A stretch of DNA of 56,560 nt, from NCBI GenBank assembly GCA_015064505.1, contig SVSB01000013.1, positions 1 to 56,560 on the forward strand, given 5' to 3'. Position 1 is the stretch's first letter, and each line of letters starts with the position of its first letter. Shown one piece after another: positions 14,944 to 22,884 of the stretch. Source of the stretch: Oscillospiraceae bacterium. GTDB taxonomy: Bacteria > Bacillota > Clostridia > Oscillospirales > CAG-272. The translations under genes and the position numbers were made by a program. Below the pieces are notes generated by a model. That model was not told the origin of the DNA. It saw nothing but the letters and a program-made list of their open reading frames with translations, and did no database searches.

Positions 14944-17064
14944 TTACTTGATAACGACGCAATCAGCGATAGAGCTTGCCCAACCGGGAAGATCTATAGT
15001 GAAGAGCTCGGTATCATACTGCGAATCGGTGGTGGGAATGGTGAATACGCTTGCATCGACAATATCCACACCGTTAACCGTGCAGTTGTCAAGAACGATT
15101 TTCTGACCGTTGATAAGTCCGGACAGATCAAGGTTCATATGCTCAATGAAGGAGCAATTGGTGAGAGTGGTGTTTACGTAGGGCTTCAGAACACGGCCGT
15201 AGATATTGTTATAATAAGTACCCTGCTCAAACTTTACGTTTGTGAAGGTTGCGCTCTCGATATTGGAGTAGCTGGTCCACCCCTTGAGAGTAGAATTGCT
15301 AACGATAAGATCCACGCCGGCAGAGCCTGCCTCACCGGTGTTGATGGGATAAAGAACGCCGTCTCCGCCGATAACTGCGTTGTCAATGATAACGTCCTCA
15401 GTGGGATACATTATCATAACTGCGCGGCAACCCTCTTCGATGGTAACGTTCTTGATGGTACCGCCGGTGGTCATAATGCCGTAATCGTCGCCGTAGCAAT
15501 CGATCTCAAGCTCGTTGCCGTTTCCGTCAAGCACGCCGCCGTTAAGCGCAAAGCCGTACTTGTTGCCGTAAGGAGCTGCGGTTGCTGCCTCGGTCTTAAC
15601 GTCGTCGTTAAGAACAACGGACTTGCCGCCTGCAAGAGCTGTAGCTATCTCCGCGGGATCCTTGGAGAATACGGTGGTACCGACGGAGCCGTTATCGCCG
15701 TTTACGTACATGGTGGAAGCGTCAGCACTGATAGCCTGCTTCTCGATGGAGCCGATAACGCTGTTGGTGTGGTTGAAGTAAGCATAGGTGGTAACGCCTG
15801 CGCCGGCATAAGCATGGGTGGGAACAACGGGAAGAGTATCCATGGATACGGTCTCGACGGTAGAATCCTTAAGGTTAACTACGGTCTTGGTTCCGTTGTA
15901 GAAGTTGCCGTCGTTGTACTTGTTGGCGTTATCAAGAAGAATGCTTGCCCAATTGGTGTTCTTAACGTTAACGTCGGTGATGTTGGCGGTCACGTTGTAC
16001 TTAACGTTGATACCGTGCTTTGCAACGTTATTACCGTCGAGATTCAGGTTGCTGATATTAACCACAACCTTGGACTCGTGATCGTACTGATCCTGAACGG
16101 TAAACATATGCTGAGCTGCCTTCATCTTGATGTTTACTTCGCCAAGTCCAACGATAGAAACGGACTTGCCGTCGATAACTACCATGCTGTTAAGCTCGTA
16201 GTTACCCTGCTCAATATAGATGATAGCGCCGTCCTTTGCTGCGTTTACAGCCGCCTGGAGCTTGTTCACGTCGTTGATGATAACGGTAGCGTTAGCATCG
16301 TAGTTGTGATCGAAGGAATCGGCCTCGGGCTCCCAGTTGTACTGAGTAGCTACGAGGGAGATACCAAGCTTGATGGAGGGCTTGTTTACGCCGTTGTGGT
16401 TAGCTTCGTTACCAACGGTCTCGGGCATAAAGAGCGCAAGGCTGGTGTACCAAACCTCGCCGGGCTCGAGCCACTGATCAAGGTCAAGGCTGTAGGGGTT
16501 CTCGGAGGGAGTACCGTAGCCGTAACCGTCAGCTGCCTTGGAAAGGGTCTGGCTGAATACGCCGTTGAGCTCAGCGGGCAGATAAGGAGGATCTACAACC
16601 TCGTCTCTGTCAATAAAGGGTCTCCAGAGTCCCTGCTGGCCCTGCTGTGCGTATGCCTGAATGTGATCGGAAAGCTTGATGATCTCGCCGGTCTTGGTAA
16701 GGCCGGTGGTCTCGCTTACGATATCAACGTTCATAAGGTACTTAAGGGAAAGCTCGCCCTCGTTTACTGCCTTGAAGTAAACAACCTGAGTAAAGCCGGG
16801 CTCCCAAAGAGCGTTGGGATCGAATACGGGGGAGTTTGCGTCAACTCTCTTCCACTTGTTGTCGGCGATTGCGCCGTTCTCAACGTCGGAAGGATAAGCG
16901 TAGTACAGCTCGATATCCAGGTTACCGGCCTGAATGGTGTTGATACCGGTCTGTACGGAATCGGTAAACCAAGCAGCGGTGGTGCCCACAAGCATTGCAA
17001 AGCACATAAGGAGGGACACAGCACTTGTGATAAGCGCGCGCTTGGTGCTCTTAATATTGGTCAT
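14944..17064 (-). CDS. SipW-dependent beta-helix adhesin-like protein (type B)
   Basis: 706 residues. SipW signal region 9-43 (LLMCFAMLVGTTAAWFTD). The type B N-domain runs to about 255 (DPNALWEPGFTQVVYFKAVN; YSLDLDQWLEPGEVWYTSLA), nearly the same as in 9132-11126. A beta-helix follows (VVINGKSV-type turns such as VVIDGKSVSIVGLGEVNIKM, VVNISNLNLDGNN, GTIKNVTIEEG). The C-terminal part is unrelated in detail to the other type B protein. The ATG at 17064 has GGAGG 10 nt upstream. It follows the sipW-tasA-like pair at short distance. Confidence 0.8.
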   Translation of the reverse strand: MTNIKSTKRALITSAVSLLMCFAMLVGTTAAWFTDSVQTGINTIQAGNLDIELYYAYPSDVENGAIADNKWKRVDANSPVFDPNALWEPGFTQVVYFKAVNEGELSLKYLMNVDIVSETTGLTKTGEIIKLSDHIQAYAQQGQQGLWRPFIDRDEVVDPPYLPAELNGVFSQTLSKAADGYGYGTPSENPYSLDLDQWLEPGEVWYTSLALFMPETVGNEANHNGVNKPSIKLGISLVATQYNWEPEADSFDHNYDANATVIINDVNKLQAAVNAAKDGAIIYIEQGNYELNSMVVIDGKSVSIVGLGEVNIKMKAAQHMFTVQDQYDHESKVVVNISNLNLDGNNVAKHGINVKYNVTANITDVNVKNTNWASILLDNANKYNDGNFYNGTKTVVNLKDSTVETVSMDTLPVVPTHAYAGAGVTTYAYFNHTNSVIGSIEKQAISADASTMYVNGDNGSVGTTVFSKDPAEIATALAGGKSVVLNDDVKTEAATAAPYGNKYGFALNGGVLDGNGNELEIDCYGDDYGIMTTGGTIKNVTIEEGCRAVMIMYPTEDVIIDNAVIGGDGVLYPINTGEAGSAGVDLIVSNSTLKGWTSYSNIESATFTNVKFEQGTYYNNIYGRVLKPYVNTTLTNCSFIEHMNLDLSGLINGQKIVLDNCTVNGVDIVDASVFTIPTTDSQYDTELFTIDLPGWASSIADCVVIK

Positions 17065-17145
17065 TGCTTAATTGCCTCCAAAATAATCGGTTTTGTTTTC
17101 TGTACGCTTACAAACCGTTCAAACTCTGCGTACGGTCGGATAGCG

Positions 17146-17811
17146 TTAGTCGCCTATCGCCATACCAACGGTCTGGAATGCCTCGTAAGCACTTGCACCA
17201 ACGTTTTCGGTCTGAACTGCCTGAGCCTTTACCTTAACCTCAAAGCCGCCCTTGAAGTCTGCGGCCTGTTCGCGGGTAAGAGACTCGGGAATCTTTACGT
17301 CGGTAAATACGGTGATGTCTTTACCGCTTTCAAGTATTCCGTTGTAGTACAGAACGTAAACGAAGGTGTTGTTGGTTGCATCGTAATTGGCGCCTGAGGG
17401 TTGCCAGATTGTTGCATCGTAATTTGCAACTATATTGCTGAGAGGAACGACCTGACCGCCTGTCAATCCGAATACCGTCTGCCAAGCAGATGCATCGGTA
17501 ACAGTAACGATAACGCGGATATACTGCTTATAGTGTCCCGTATTCTCTACGTGAACTTCCTTCTTCAGCGTGTCGCCGGGAAGAATGTCCTTGTAGGTAT
17601 GTCCGTCTTCATCCTTATCGGTATCGGGAGTTTTCTCCCAAACGGATACGGAGAAGATCTTATCGGGAGTATCATCCTCGGAATCAGCGATAAGGAACTT
17701 GTTAGTAACTTCGTCCTTTGCGCTGAACCACGCAAGAGAGCCCATGGACAAAATGGCAACAAGACAAAGAGCCAATGCGGATACAAACACTTTTTTCTTC
17801 GTAAGCTTCAC
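17146..17811 (-). CDS. TasA/camelysin-like SipW-dependent protein, adjacent to sipW
   Basis: 221 residues from a GTG start with AGGAGG 7 nt upstream. Lys-rich N-terminus, helix (VFVSALALCLVAILSMG, about 8-24), then SLAWFSAKDEVTNKF. The mature domain shows the TasA/camelysin pattern: acidic insert, LPGDTLKKEVHVENTGHYKQ strand-turn-strand, and an Ala-Val-Gln-Thr ending (KAQAVQTENVGA). TasA forms biofilm amyloid-like fibres in Bacillus subtilis, where it sits directly behind sipW; here it is likewise the next gene after sipW. This is the best candidate for the major fibre subunit. Confidence 0.8.
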   Translation of the reverse strand: MKLTKKKVFVSALALCLVAILSMGSLAWFSAKDEVTNKFLIADSEDDTPDKIFSVSVWEKTPDTDKDEDGHTYKDILPGDTLKKEVHVENTGHYKQYIRVIVTVTDASAWQTVFGLTGGQVVPLSNIVANYDATIWQPSGANYDATNNTFVYVLYYNGILESGKDITVFTDVKIPESLTREQAADFKGGFEVKVKAQAVQTENVGASAYEAFQTVGMAIGD

Positions 17812-17882
17812 TATATTTCCTCCTTTCTCGATTATTATATTTCAAACCCTCGCGGGATAGTTCCCGCAGGAATCTAAAACCG

Positions 17883-18422
17883 TTAGTTATTTTCGTCCTT
17901 GCTTTCTGCTTTGCTTTCAACCGCCGCAACCTTCTTTTTGGGAAGAAAGTCGGGAAGGAAAACAATAAGTATCAGCAGAGCGCCAATCCCGATGGTCACG
18001 TAGCTGCCGGGTGGGTTCTGAATGTAATCGGAAACGTATCCAAGATAAGGAATGCGGAACTTGGGCACGCCGATCACGTTCTTGTAATGAACGGGATCTC
18101 CGTCCGCAATCTCGTTTGCATCGCCCTTGGTGTAAAAATGCTGATTCTCCGCATCAATGCTTATAACGCGGTGAGTGGCAACCACCAGATCCTCGTTAAG
18201 CACGAAGGTAATGGGATCTCCCACCTTGATATCTTCCATATCAACGGCTTTAACGTAAATAAGGTCTCCCACGTTATAAGTTGGCTCCATGCTTCCCGAG
18301 ATAACGGTAAACACACGGAAGCCGATCAGCCGCGTTCCCACAAGGAACACTGCGCAGATCACCACGAGTACCACAACAACGGTTGATACGGTATTCCAAA
18401 CCTTTTTTATTTTATCGGACAT
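17883..18422 (-). CDS. sipW: SipW/ER-type signal peptidase I
   Basis: 179 residues from the ATG at 18422; upstream in-frame ATG ignored because GCCTCC-complement GGAGGC lies 5 nt before this one. N-terminal membrane helix (about 10-32), catalytic serine in SGSMEPTY (Ser44), VGDLIYVK, then VATHRVI with His84 in the position where bacterial housekeeping peptidases have lysine, and FYTKGDAN. This Ser-His type defines SipW and the ER/archaeal peptidases. A second helix (about 140-160) precedes a short Lys/Glu tail. It would cleave the AWFTD-type signals of the surrounding proteins. Confidence 0.92.
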   Translation of the reverse strand: MSDKIKKVWNTVSTVVVVLVVICAVFLVGTRLIGFRVFTVISGSMEPTYNVGDLIYVKAVDMEDIKVGDPITFVLNEDLVVATHRVISIDAENQHFYTKGDANEIADGDPVHYKNVIGVPKFRIPYLGYVSDYIQNPPGSYVTIGIGALLILIVFLPDFLPKKKVAAVESKAESKDENN

Positions 18423-18444
18423 AAATGCCTCCTTTTCGTTCTTT

Positions 18445-18510
18445 CGGCAATCAAAAGATACAAGCAGCGGCTTATATCCTTTGATTGCCGCCCGACCCCG
18501 CAGGGTCGGG
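18445..18510. repeat. Composite palindromic element, short form (copy 6)
   Basis: Arms 18445-18460 and 18472-18490, then hairpin CCCGACCC/GGGTCGGG at 18491-18510. It lies directly between the stop of the GLUG gene at 18543 and the sipW ribosome site. Confidence 0.85.
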
Positions 18511-18542
18511 GGCAAATTAAACTGATGGGAAGTGACCGTTAA

Positions 18543-20813
18543 TTACGGATTAACGGTTGCGCCGTCAACGGTCAAGGAACCGGTGGTACCGGGAACGAAA
18601 CGGCCGTAAACTACGGTTGCAGTGTTGTAGTTACCGGTTACGCCGCTGTGAGTTACGTTGGTGATGATGGTCTTACCTACGTTTGCAGTACCAACTGCTA
18701 TACCGGTATGGGCTGCATCCTCACCGTTGATAGCAACGTTGGTAACGGTAAGATTCTCAACGATGCTGGTGGTATCTACGTTACCGCCTGCGTGACCAAT
18801 AGCTGCTGCAGTAGAGCCGCCGCCGGTGATAGAGCCACCGGTAACGGAGCAATCCTTAATGGTAACGTCGCTGTAAACGGGACCGTTGTTCTGTACGTCA
18901 TAGCCGGCAGTATAGCCTACGAATGCTGCGGCATACTTTGCACTATTAACCGTGCAGTTCTTAACGTGGCAGTTAACAATGGTGATCTCATCACTGGTAT
19001 CACCGTCACCTACGAACAGGGCACCGTAATTGCTTGCAGAATTTACAGAGCAATTCTCAAGTACAACATCCTTAAACACGTATGCGGAAGAACCGCTGTG
19101 CGCTACGAAGAGTGCTCTCTCGGTGGTATTGAGGTTGCTGATGGTATGACCGTTACCGTACATGGTGAAGGCCTTGTTTCCGGTTACGGGAGCAATGGTC
19201 TTGCCGGTCATATCGATATCATCGGTGATGAAGAGAACGGCACCCGCCTTAAGGTTTGCAAATGCGTTTACAAGCGCATCGGCAGTAGCGATGACTGTGC
19301 CAACCTCGCAATCAACTGCGGTGTTGTTTCTGACAATGGTTCTGCCGGTTACGTTATTGGATACGTACAGATCTGCGCTGTTATCAGCAGTAGTGATCTT
19401 AACGTTCTTCAACGTGTTGTTCTCGATAACGATAACGCCGGTGCCTGTGTTAGAGGAGTTGGGCTGAGAAACGAGACCGGATGCGATGGTGGGAGCAGTG
19501 ATAACTACGTTTTCAACGGTGTTATTTGCGATGATCTTATTCTCGGTGGTAGGATTACCGTCGTTGGAGACGTAACCGATAAGGCCGCCTGCTTCCTTAA
19601 GACCGCCCTCGGGAATGGTGACGGTGGTGTTCTTTACGGTACAACCGTTTGCAGAACCGTTACCGGAGCCGAAGATACCGCCAACGTACTTGTTACCGAT
19701 AACGGTAGCGTTGTTGATGGTTACGTTCTCAATAACGCCCTGGCTGCTGGAGCCTGCAAGAGCGCCGACGCTCTGGTCGCCGATAATGTAAGCACCGTCA
19801 ATATTGAGGTTGCGTACGTAAGTTACACCGATATCGTTGCAAGCAATGTTCTGGAACAGACCTGCATCGTCTTCGGTGGTGGAAACGTATACGTTGCTGA
19901 TAGTGTGGCCTTTACCATCAAATGCAACGAAGTTGCTGAGAAGAATGGGGGTCCACGCCTTGTTCATCAGGTCAACGTCGGTGTTGAGCTCGATGGAGTA
20001 TTTCCACTTGGAACCGTAGTTCGTATAGAAGTCAGGATCGTTTACCAGAGTGTTCAGATAAGCGAACGCTGCCGTATCATTGATGGAAATAATATGGTTT
20101 ACGGTATCGACCACGAGAGTATCGGGCTTGGTGGTGGGATAAGTTCCGTCCCAAGCTGCCTCTGCATCGTACTTCTCATCAAAGCTGTCCTTCTCAGCCA
20201 TCAGCTGAGTTGCGAGGATCTGGATATCAAACTCGCCGAGGGTCTGATCCTGATACTCGTTGCCTGCGGTCTCCTGCATCTTGAATGCGATTGCAAGAAC
20301 CTCGGAAGGATACTCGGTGGCGTTCTTGTCCTTTGCAAGTATCTCGCCGTTGGTAGCAACGGGGATGGTATTTACAAAGTCACGGAGAGTGCCGACCTTG
20401 TTCCAGGAGTTGATCTCGGTGCGCTCGGTGGGATAAGCGGTGACGTCTTCCTTAACGTAAACGTCAATAACGTCGGCAAGGCTACCCAGAGCCGCGTTAG
20501 CAACAAGGCTTGCCTGCCACTTGAATGCAAGGCTTCCCTTGTTAACTACTCTGAGGATCTTAACCTGCACGTAGCCGGGTTCCCAATTGTCGTAATCGAA
20601 AATTGCCTGGGGATTATCCTTGATGGAAATCCAATCGTTATCTTCAAGCACTTCAAGGTCAACCTTAAGGGTACCGGAGATAACCTTGTTACCACTGCTG
20701 GTAACGGTGTCGGTGAACCAAGCCGCAGTGGTGCCGATAAGCATAGATACGCACATAATAAGCGCAAGTATGCTTGTCAGCAGCGCGCGCCTGGTCGCTT
20801 TGCTGTTAGACAT
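18543..20813 (-). CDS. SipW-dependent GLUG-repeat adhesin-like protein (type A)
   Basis: 756 residues. SipW signal region 8-45 (MCVSMLIGTTAAWFTDTV). Type A N-domain to about 225 (DYDNWEPGYVQVKILRVVN; IAFKMQETAGN). GLUG/beta-helical repeats from about 255 to the end (TDVDLMNKAWTPI, VGALAGSSSQG, VGGIFGSGNGS, AGGLIGYVSNDG). Its N-domain is almost the same as in 7047-9014 and 11225-13480. The ATG at 20813 has GGAGG 8 nt upstream, and a possible leader peptide gene overlaps it (20806-20985). The stop-proximal DNA is shared with 11193-11226. Confidence 0.8.
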   Translation of the reverse strand: MSNSKATRRALLTSILALIMCVSMLIGTTAAWFTDTVTSSGNKVISGTLKVDLEVLEDNDWISIKDNPQAIFDYDNWEPGYVQVKILRVVNKGSLAFKWQASLVANAALGSLADVIDVYVKEDVTAYPTERTEINSWNKVGTLRDFVNTIPVATNGEILAKDKNATEYPSEVLAIAFKMQETAGNEYQDQTLGEFDIQILATQLMAEKDSFDEKYDAEAAWDGTYPTTKPDTLVVDTVNHIISINDTAAFAYLNTLVNDPDFYTNYGSKWKYSIELNTDVDLMNKAWTPILLSNFVAFDGKGHTISNVYVSTTEDDAGLFQNIACNDIGVTYVRNLNIDGAYIIGDQSVGALAGSSSQGVIENVTINNATVIGNKYVGGIFGSGNGSANGCTVKNTTVTIPEGGLKEAGGLIGYVSNDGNPTTENKIIANNTVENVVITAPTIASGLVSQPNSSNTGTGVIVIENNTLKNVKITTADNSADLYVSNNVTGRTIVRNNTAVDCEVGTVIATADALVNAFANLKAGAVLFITDDIDMTGKTIAPVTGNKAFTMYGNGHTISNLNTTERALFVAHSGSSAYVFKDVVLENCSVNSASNYGALFVGDGDTSDEITIVNCHVKNCTVNSAKYAAAFVGYTAGYDVQNNGPVYSDVTIKDCSVTGGSITGGGSTAAAIGHAGGNVDTTSIVENLTVTNVAINGEDAAHTGIAVGTANVGKTIITNVTHSGVTGNYNTATVVYGRFVPGTTGSLTVDGATVNP

Positions 20814-20985
20814 AATGTGTCCTCCTTTTTATACGGTGCGAAGAATTACTGCAATCCATCGGCACCGTCGAATGGAGGCAGTTACTTATCCGGAAGTCCC
20901 CTCCACGCATTTGTACAATATGTACAACGAAAGGCATTGTATACCCCCCCCCGTTGTGCATAGTGTATATTTGGTTATGTTGCAT
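20806..20985 (-). CDS. Possible 59-residue leader peptide with a G9 tract
   Basis: A short frame (starts MQHNQIYTMHNGGGYT) begins 8 nt after a GGGAGG site and ends with a TAA at 20806-20808, overlapping the ATG of the GLUG adhesin by a few bases, which would couple translation. A run of nine C on the + strand (20944-20952) encodes its Gly-Gly-Gly and would change the frame if its length varied. The region also holds a hairpin-like ACGGTGC/GCACCGT pair. No homologue is recognised. It may be non-coding leader. Confidence 0.3.
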   Translation of the reverse strand: MQHNQIYTMHNGGGYTMPFVVHIVQMRGGDFRISNCLHSTVPMDCSNSSHRIKRRTHYV

Positions 20986-21056
20986 AAAGGGTTCCTCCCT
21001 TCTAAGATTTCGGTTTTTGTTTTTCCGTTGCAAAAACCCGACAACGTTTTACCTTT

Positions 21057-21122
21057 CGGCAATCAAAAGATACAAGCAGCGGCTTATATCCTTTGATTGC
21101 CGCCCGACCCCGCGGGGTCGGG
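21057..21122. repeat. Composite palindromic element, short form (copy 7)
   Basis: Arms 21057-21072 and 21084-21102, hairpin CCCGACCC CGCG GGGTCGGG at 21103-21122. It follows the stop of the second signal peptidase gene. With the leader frame it accounts for the 318-bp gap to the next cistron. Confidence 0.85.
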
Positions 21123-21132
21123 TGGCTTTAAA

Positions 21133-21948
21133 TTACTCTGCGTCCTTGGGTGCTTCGGCGGGTGCCTCAGCGGGAGCCTCTGCGGGTGCTTCGGCGGGAG
21201 CCTCAGCGGGTGCTTCAGCAGGTGCTTCAGCAGGTGCCTCAGCGGGTGCCTGAGGAGGTGCCGTTGCGGGAGGCGTCTGCTGACCCTGCTCAAGCTGAGC
21301 CTTAAGAGCCTGAAGCTCTGCAAGCATTCTTGCGGTCTCTGCGCGATCCGCCTCTATCTGAGCCTTCTCCGCCTCTACCTCCTGCAGCTGTTCCTTCTTG
21401 TAGCGGCGGAAGATGCGTACGGTGTTTATGCCCTGATAAAGGATAAGAAGCATAAAGGGAACGAGAATACAAACTATGTAGCCCTGAGGAGTCTTAAGGA
21501 AGTTGAAGAAGGTTCCCACGTACTTCAGATGTCCAACGTACTTACCGAGTATGTAGGGATAGGTAACTACCGTGGGGTCGTCGGTATCGGTGGTGGTACC
21601 GTAGGTAACGAATCCGGGATTACCCTGAGCGTCAACGGAAGGTCTGCGGATCATATGGGTTATGGTCTCGCCGAAGTTATCGTGGTTCTGGGAGATATAG
21701 GTGATGATATCCCCTTCCTTAAGAGCGGTAGGGTCGGAGATCTCCTTAACGAAGATAAGGTCACCCGCGTTGAAGTGGGTCTTTGACATGGAGTCTGACG
21801 TTACGATATACGCCTTGAATCCGAACAGATCTCTGTCGTTACGGTCAAAGGTGGTTACGGATATTATGGTGAATATCATCATAAATACCGCAAGTGCTAC
21901 TATGAGCCAGACAAATATGTTTTTGATAATGTTAAACGCTTTCTTCAT
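21133..21948 (-). CDS. SipW-like signal peptidase with cytoplasmic coiled-coil and Ala-Pro-Ala-Glu tail
   Basis: 271 residues from the ATG at 21948. N-terminal helix about 10-32; catalytic serine in TSDSMSKTHF (Ser53), FNAGDLIFVK, His98 in ETITHMIRR, then FVTYGTTTD in place of the usual YTKGDAN. A second helix (about 155-175) is followed by a basic stop (RIFRRYKK), a charged coiled-coil (about 184-220, KEQLQEVEAEKAQIEADRAE) and nine or so APAE repeats. With two helices the tail should face the cytoplasm, which is unusual for this family. The gene overlaps the TetR gene by 17 bp, so they are co-expressed. Confidence 0.85.
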   Translation of the reverse strand: MKKAFNIIKNIFVWLIVALAVFMMIFTIISVTTFDRNDRDLFGFKAYIVTSDSMSKTHFNAGDLIFVKEISDPTALKEGDIITYISQNHDNFGETITHMIRRPSVDAQGNPGFVTYGTTTDTDDPTVVTYPYILGKYVGHLKYVGTFFNFLKTPQGYIVCILVPFMLLILYQGINTVRIFRRYKKEQLQEVEAEKAQIEADRAETARMLAELQALKAQLEQGQQTPPATAPPQAPAEAPAEAPAEAPAEAPAEAPAEAPAEAPAEAPKDAE

Positions 21949-22543
21949 CTTCGTTATTTCCGTCCTCTTTTTTAAAATATGGCTTTGTTGAATAGTAAAC
22001 CAAGCGGAACACGTGCTCGGCTGTATCGTCGTCATTGGCAACGGAGTCGTCGAACACCTTGATGGCAAAGGAGAGCATTACGTTCAGTATGTGATTCAGC
22101 AGCATCCAGGTATTTGCTTCCTCACGGAACACCTCATCAAAGCTTTCTATCAAGCCGCCGTACCGCTCCTTGTGGGACTCTGCGGAGTATTTTCTGAAAT
22201 ACGGTGAGTAATAGTACCTTATAAACGCAAGGCACTTTTCCTTATTGCCGAGCAAAAACTCCCACACGGGCTTAAAAAACAACCGACACCGTGCCTCGAT
22301 ATCCAGCTCCTTCACCCCAAGAAGGTGAACGTAGCTTGACGTGATTTCGACAAGCTCAGCATCCAATTTATCAAAGGCGGTTGCAAGCAATGAATCTTTA
22401 TCGTGGAAGTACCGATAAATATAAGCTTCGTTTATATTTGTACCCCCGACGATGGCCTTGGTAGTGGTTTTGTCAAGCCCGTACGCCGCAATTACGGATA
22501 TTGTGTTGTCTATCAGCCTGCCGCGCACATTAGTCTGCTTCAC
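21932..22543 (-). CDS. TetR/AcrR-family regulator of the SipW locus
   Basis: 203 residues from a GTG at 22543 with GGAGG 7 nt upstream. The N-terminal helix-turn-helix is TTTKAIVGGTNINEAYIYRYF, split around residues 25-45, followed by HDKDSLLATAFDKL. The ligand domain is diverged. It heads the locus and overlaps the peptidase gene. Autoregulation and control of the downstream genes are inferred from position. Long leader with hairpins lies upstream. Confidence 0.85.
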   Translation of the reverse strand: MKQTNVRGRLIDNTISVIAAYGLDKTTTKAIVGGTNINEAYIYRYFHDKDSLLATAFDKLDAELVEITSSYVHLLGVKELDIEARCRLFFKPVWEFLLGNKEKCLAFIRYYYSPYFRKYSAESHKERYGGLIESFDEVFREEANTWMLLNHILNVMLSFAIKVFDDSVANDDDTAEHVFRLVYYSTKPYFKKEDGNNEDEESV

Positions 22544-22607
22544 TTCCGCACCTCCGATCAAATTTTAAGTATTTACTACATTTTTGATCGAAAAACCGCC
22601 TTTTAGG

Positions 22608-22640
22608 GCAAAAAACGAGCCGAAACAGGCCGTTTTTTGC
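22608..22640 (-). promoter_or_regulatory. Attenuator-like hairpin in the leader of the TetR-SipW locus
   Basis: Read leftward, GCAAAAAACGGCC pairs with GGC-T-CGTTTTTTGC with one bulge, ending in a T-run. It lies about 60 nt after the predicted start and 65 nt before the TetR GTG. A weaker GCCC-GAG/CTC-T-GGGC pairing is at about 22668-22702. The rest of the 341-bp gap shows nothing else. Confidence 0.4.
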
Positions 22641-22708
22641 AAAATTTCCCCGTAAAAACGGTATAACGACCAAAGCCCAGAGTCATGGGGAGACCTCGGG
22701 CAATGGTA

Positions 22709-22737
22709 ATTATATCACAAAGAACCGTGATTTGCAA
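22709..22737 (-). promoter_or_regulatory. Predicted promoter of the TetR-SipW locus
   Basis: Leftward TTGCAA (22732-22737), 17-bp spacer and TATAAT (22709-22714). The leader to the TetR start is about 160 nt. Confidence 0.6.
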
Positions 22738-22848
22738 GTATTCACTTAATTTTGGTACGTTTTTGATACCGTATATTTAAATCCCTTCCCTCCCTGCTTT
22801 TTCGCAACGCTTTCATACAACATACACGCATTCCCGGCAAAAGAAAAG

Positions 22849-22872
22849 AAGCCCCGTCTGCTGACGGGACTT
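22849..22872 (-). terminator. Terminator of the cardiolipin synthase-flavoprotein unit
   Basis: Leftward stem AAGTCCCGTC, AGCA loop and GACGGGGCTT, then TCTTTTCTTTT. It directly follows the flavoprotein stop. Confidence 0.8.
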
Positions 22873-22884
22873 CTTTGGGCAAAA

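Noticed and set aside
9546..17397. Very long open frames on the + strand opposite the SipW-locus genes (for example 9546-11207, 11435-12655, 14812-17397 and 18648-20963)
   Set aside because: They are antisense shadows. The leftward proteins have signals, domains, ribosome sites and paralogues, while the + frames are low-complexity Gly/Val/Cys-rich and have no recognisable domains.
21932..22561. TTG start for the TetR gene at 22561
   Set aside because: The GGAGG ribosome site lies inside that extension and fits the GTG at 22543.
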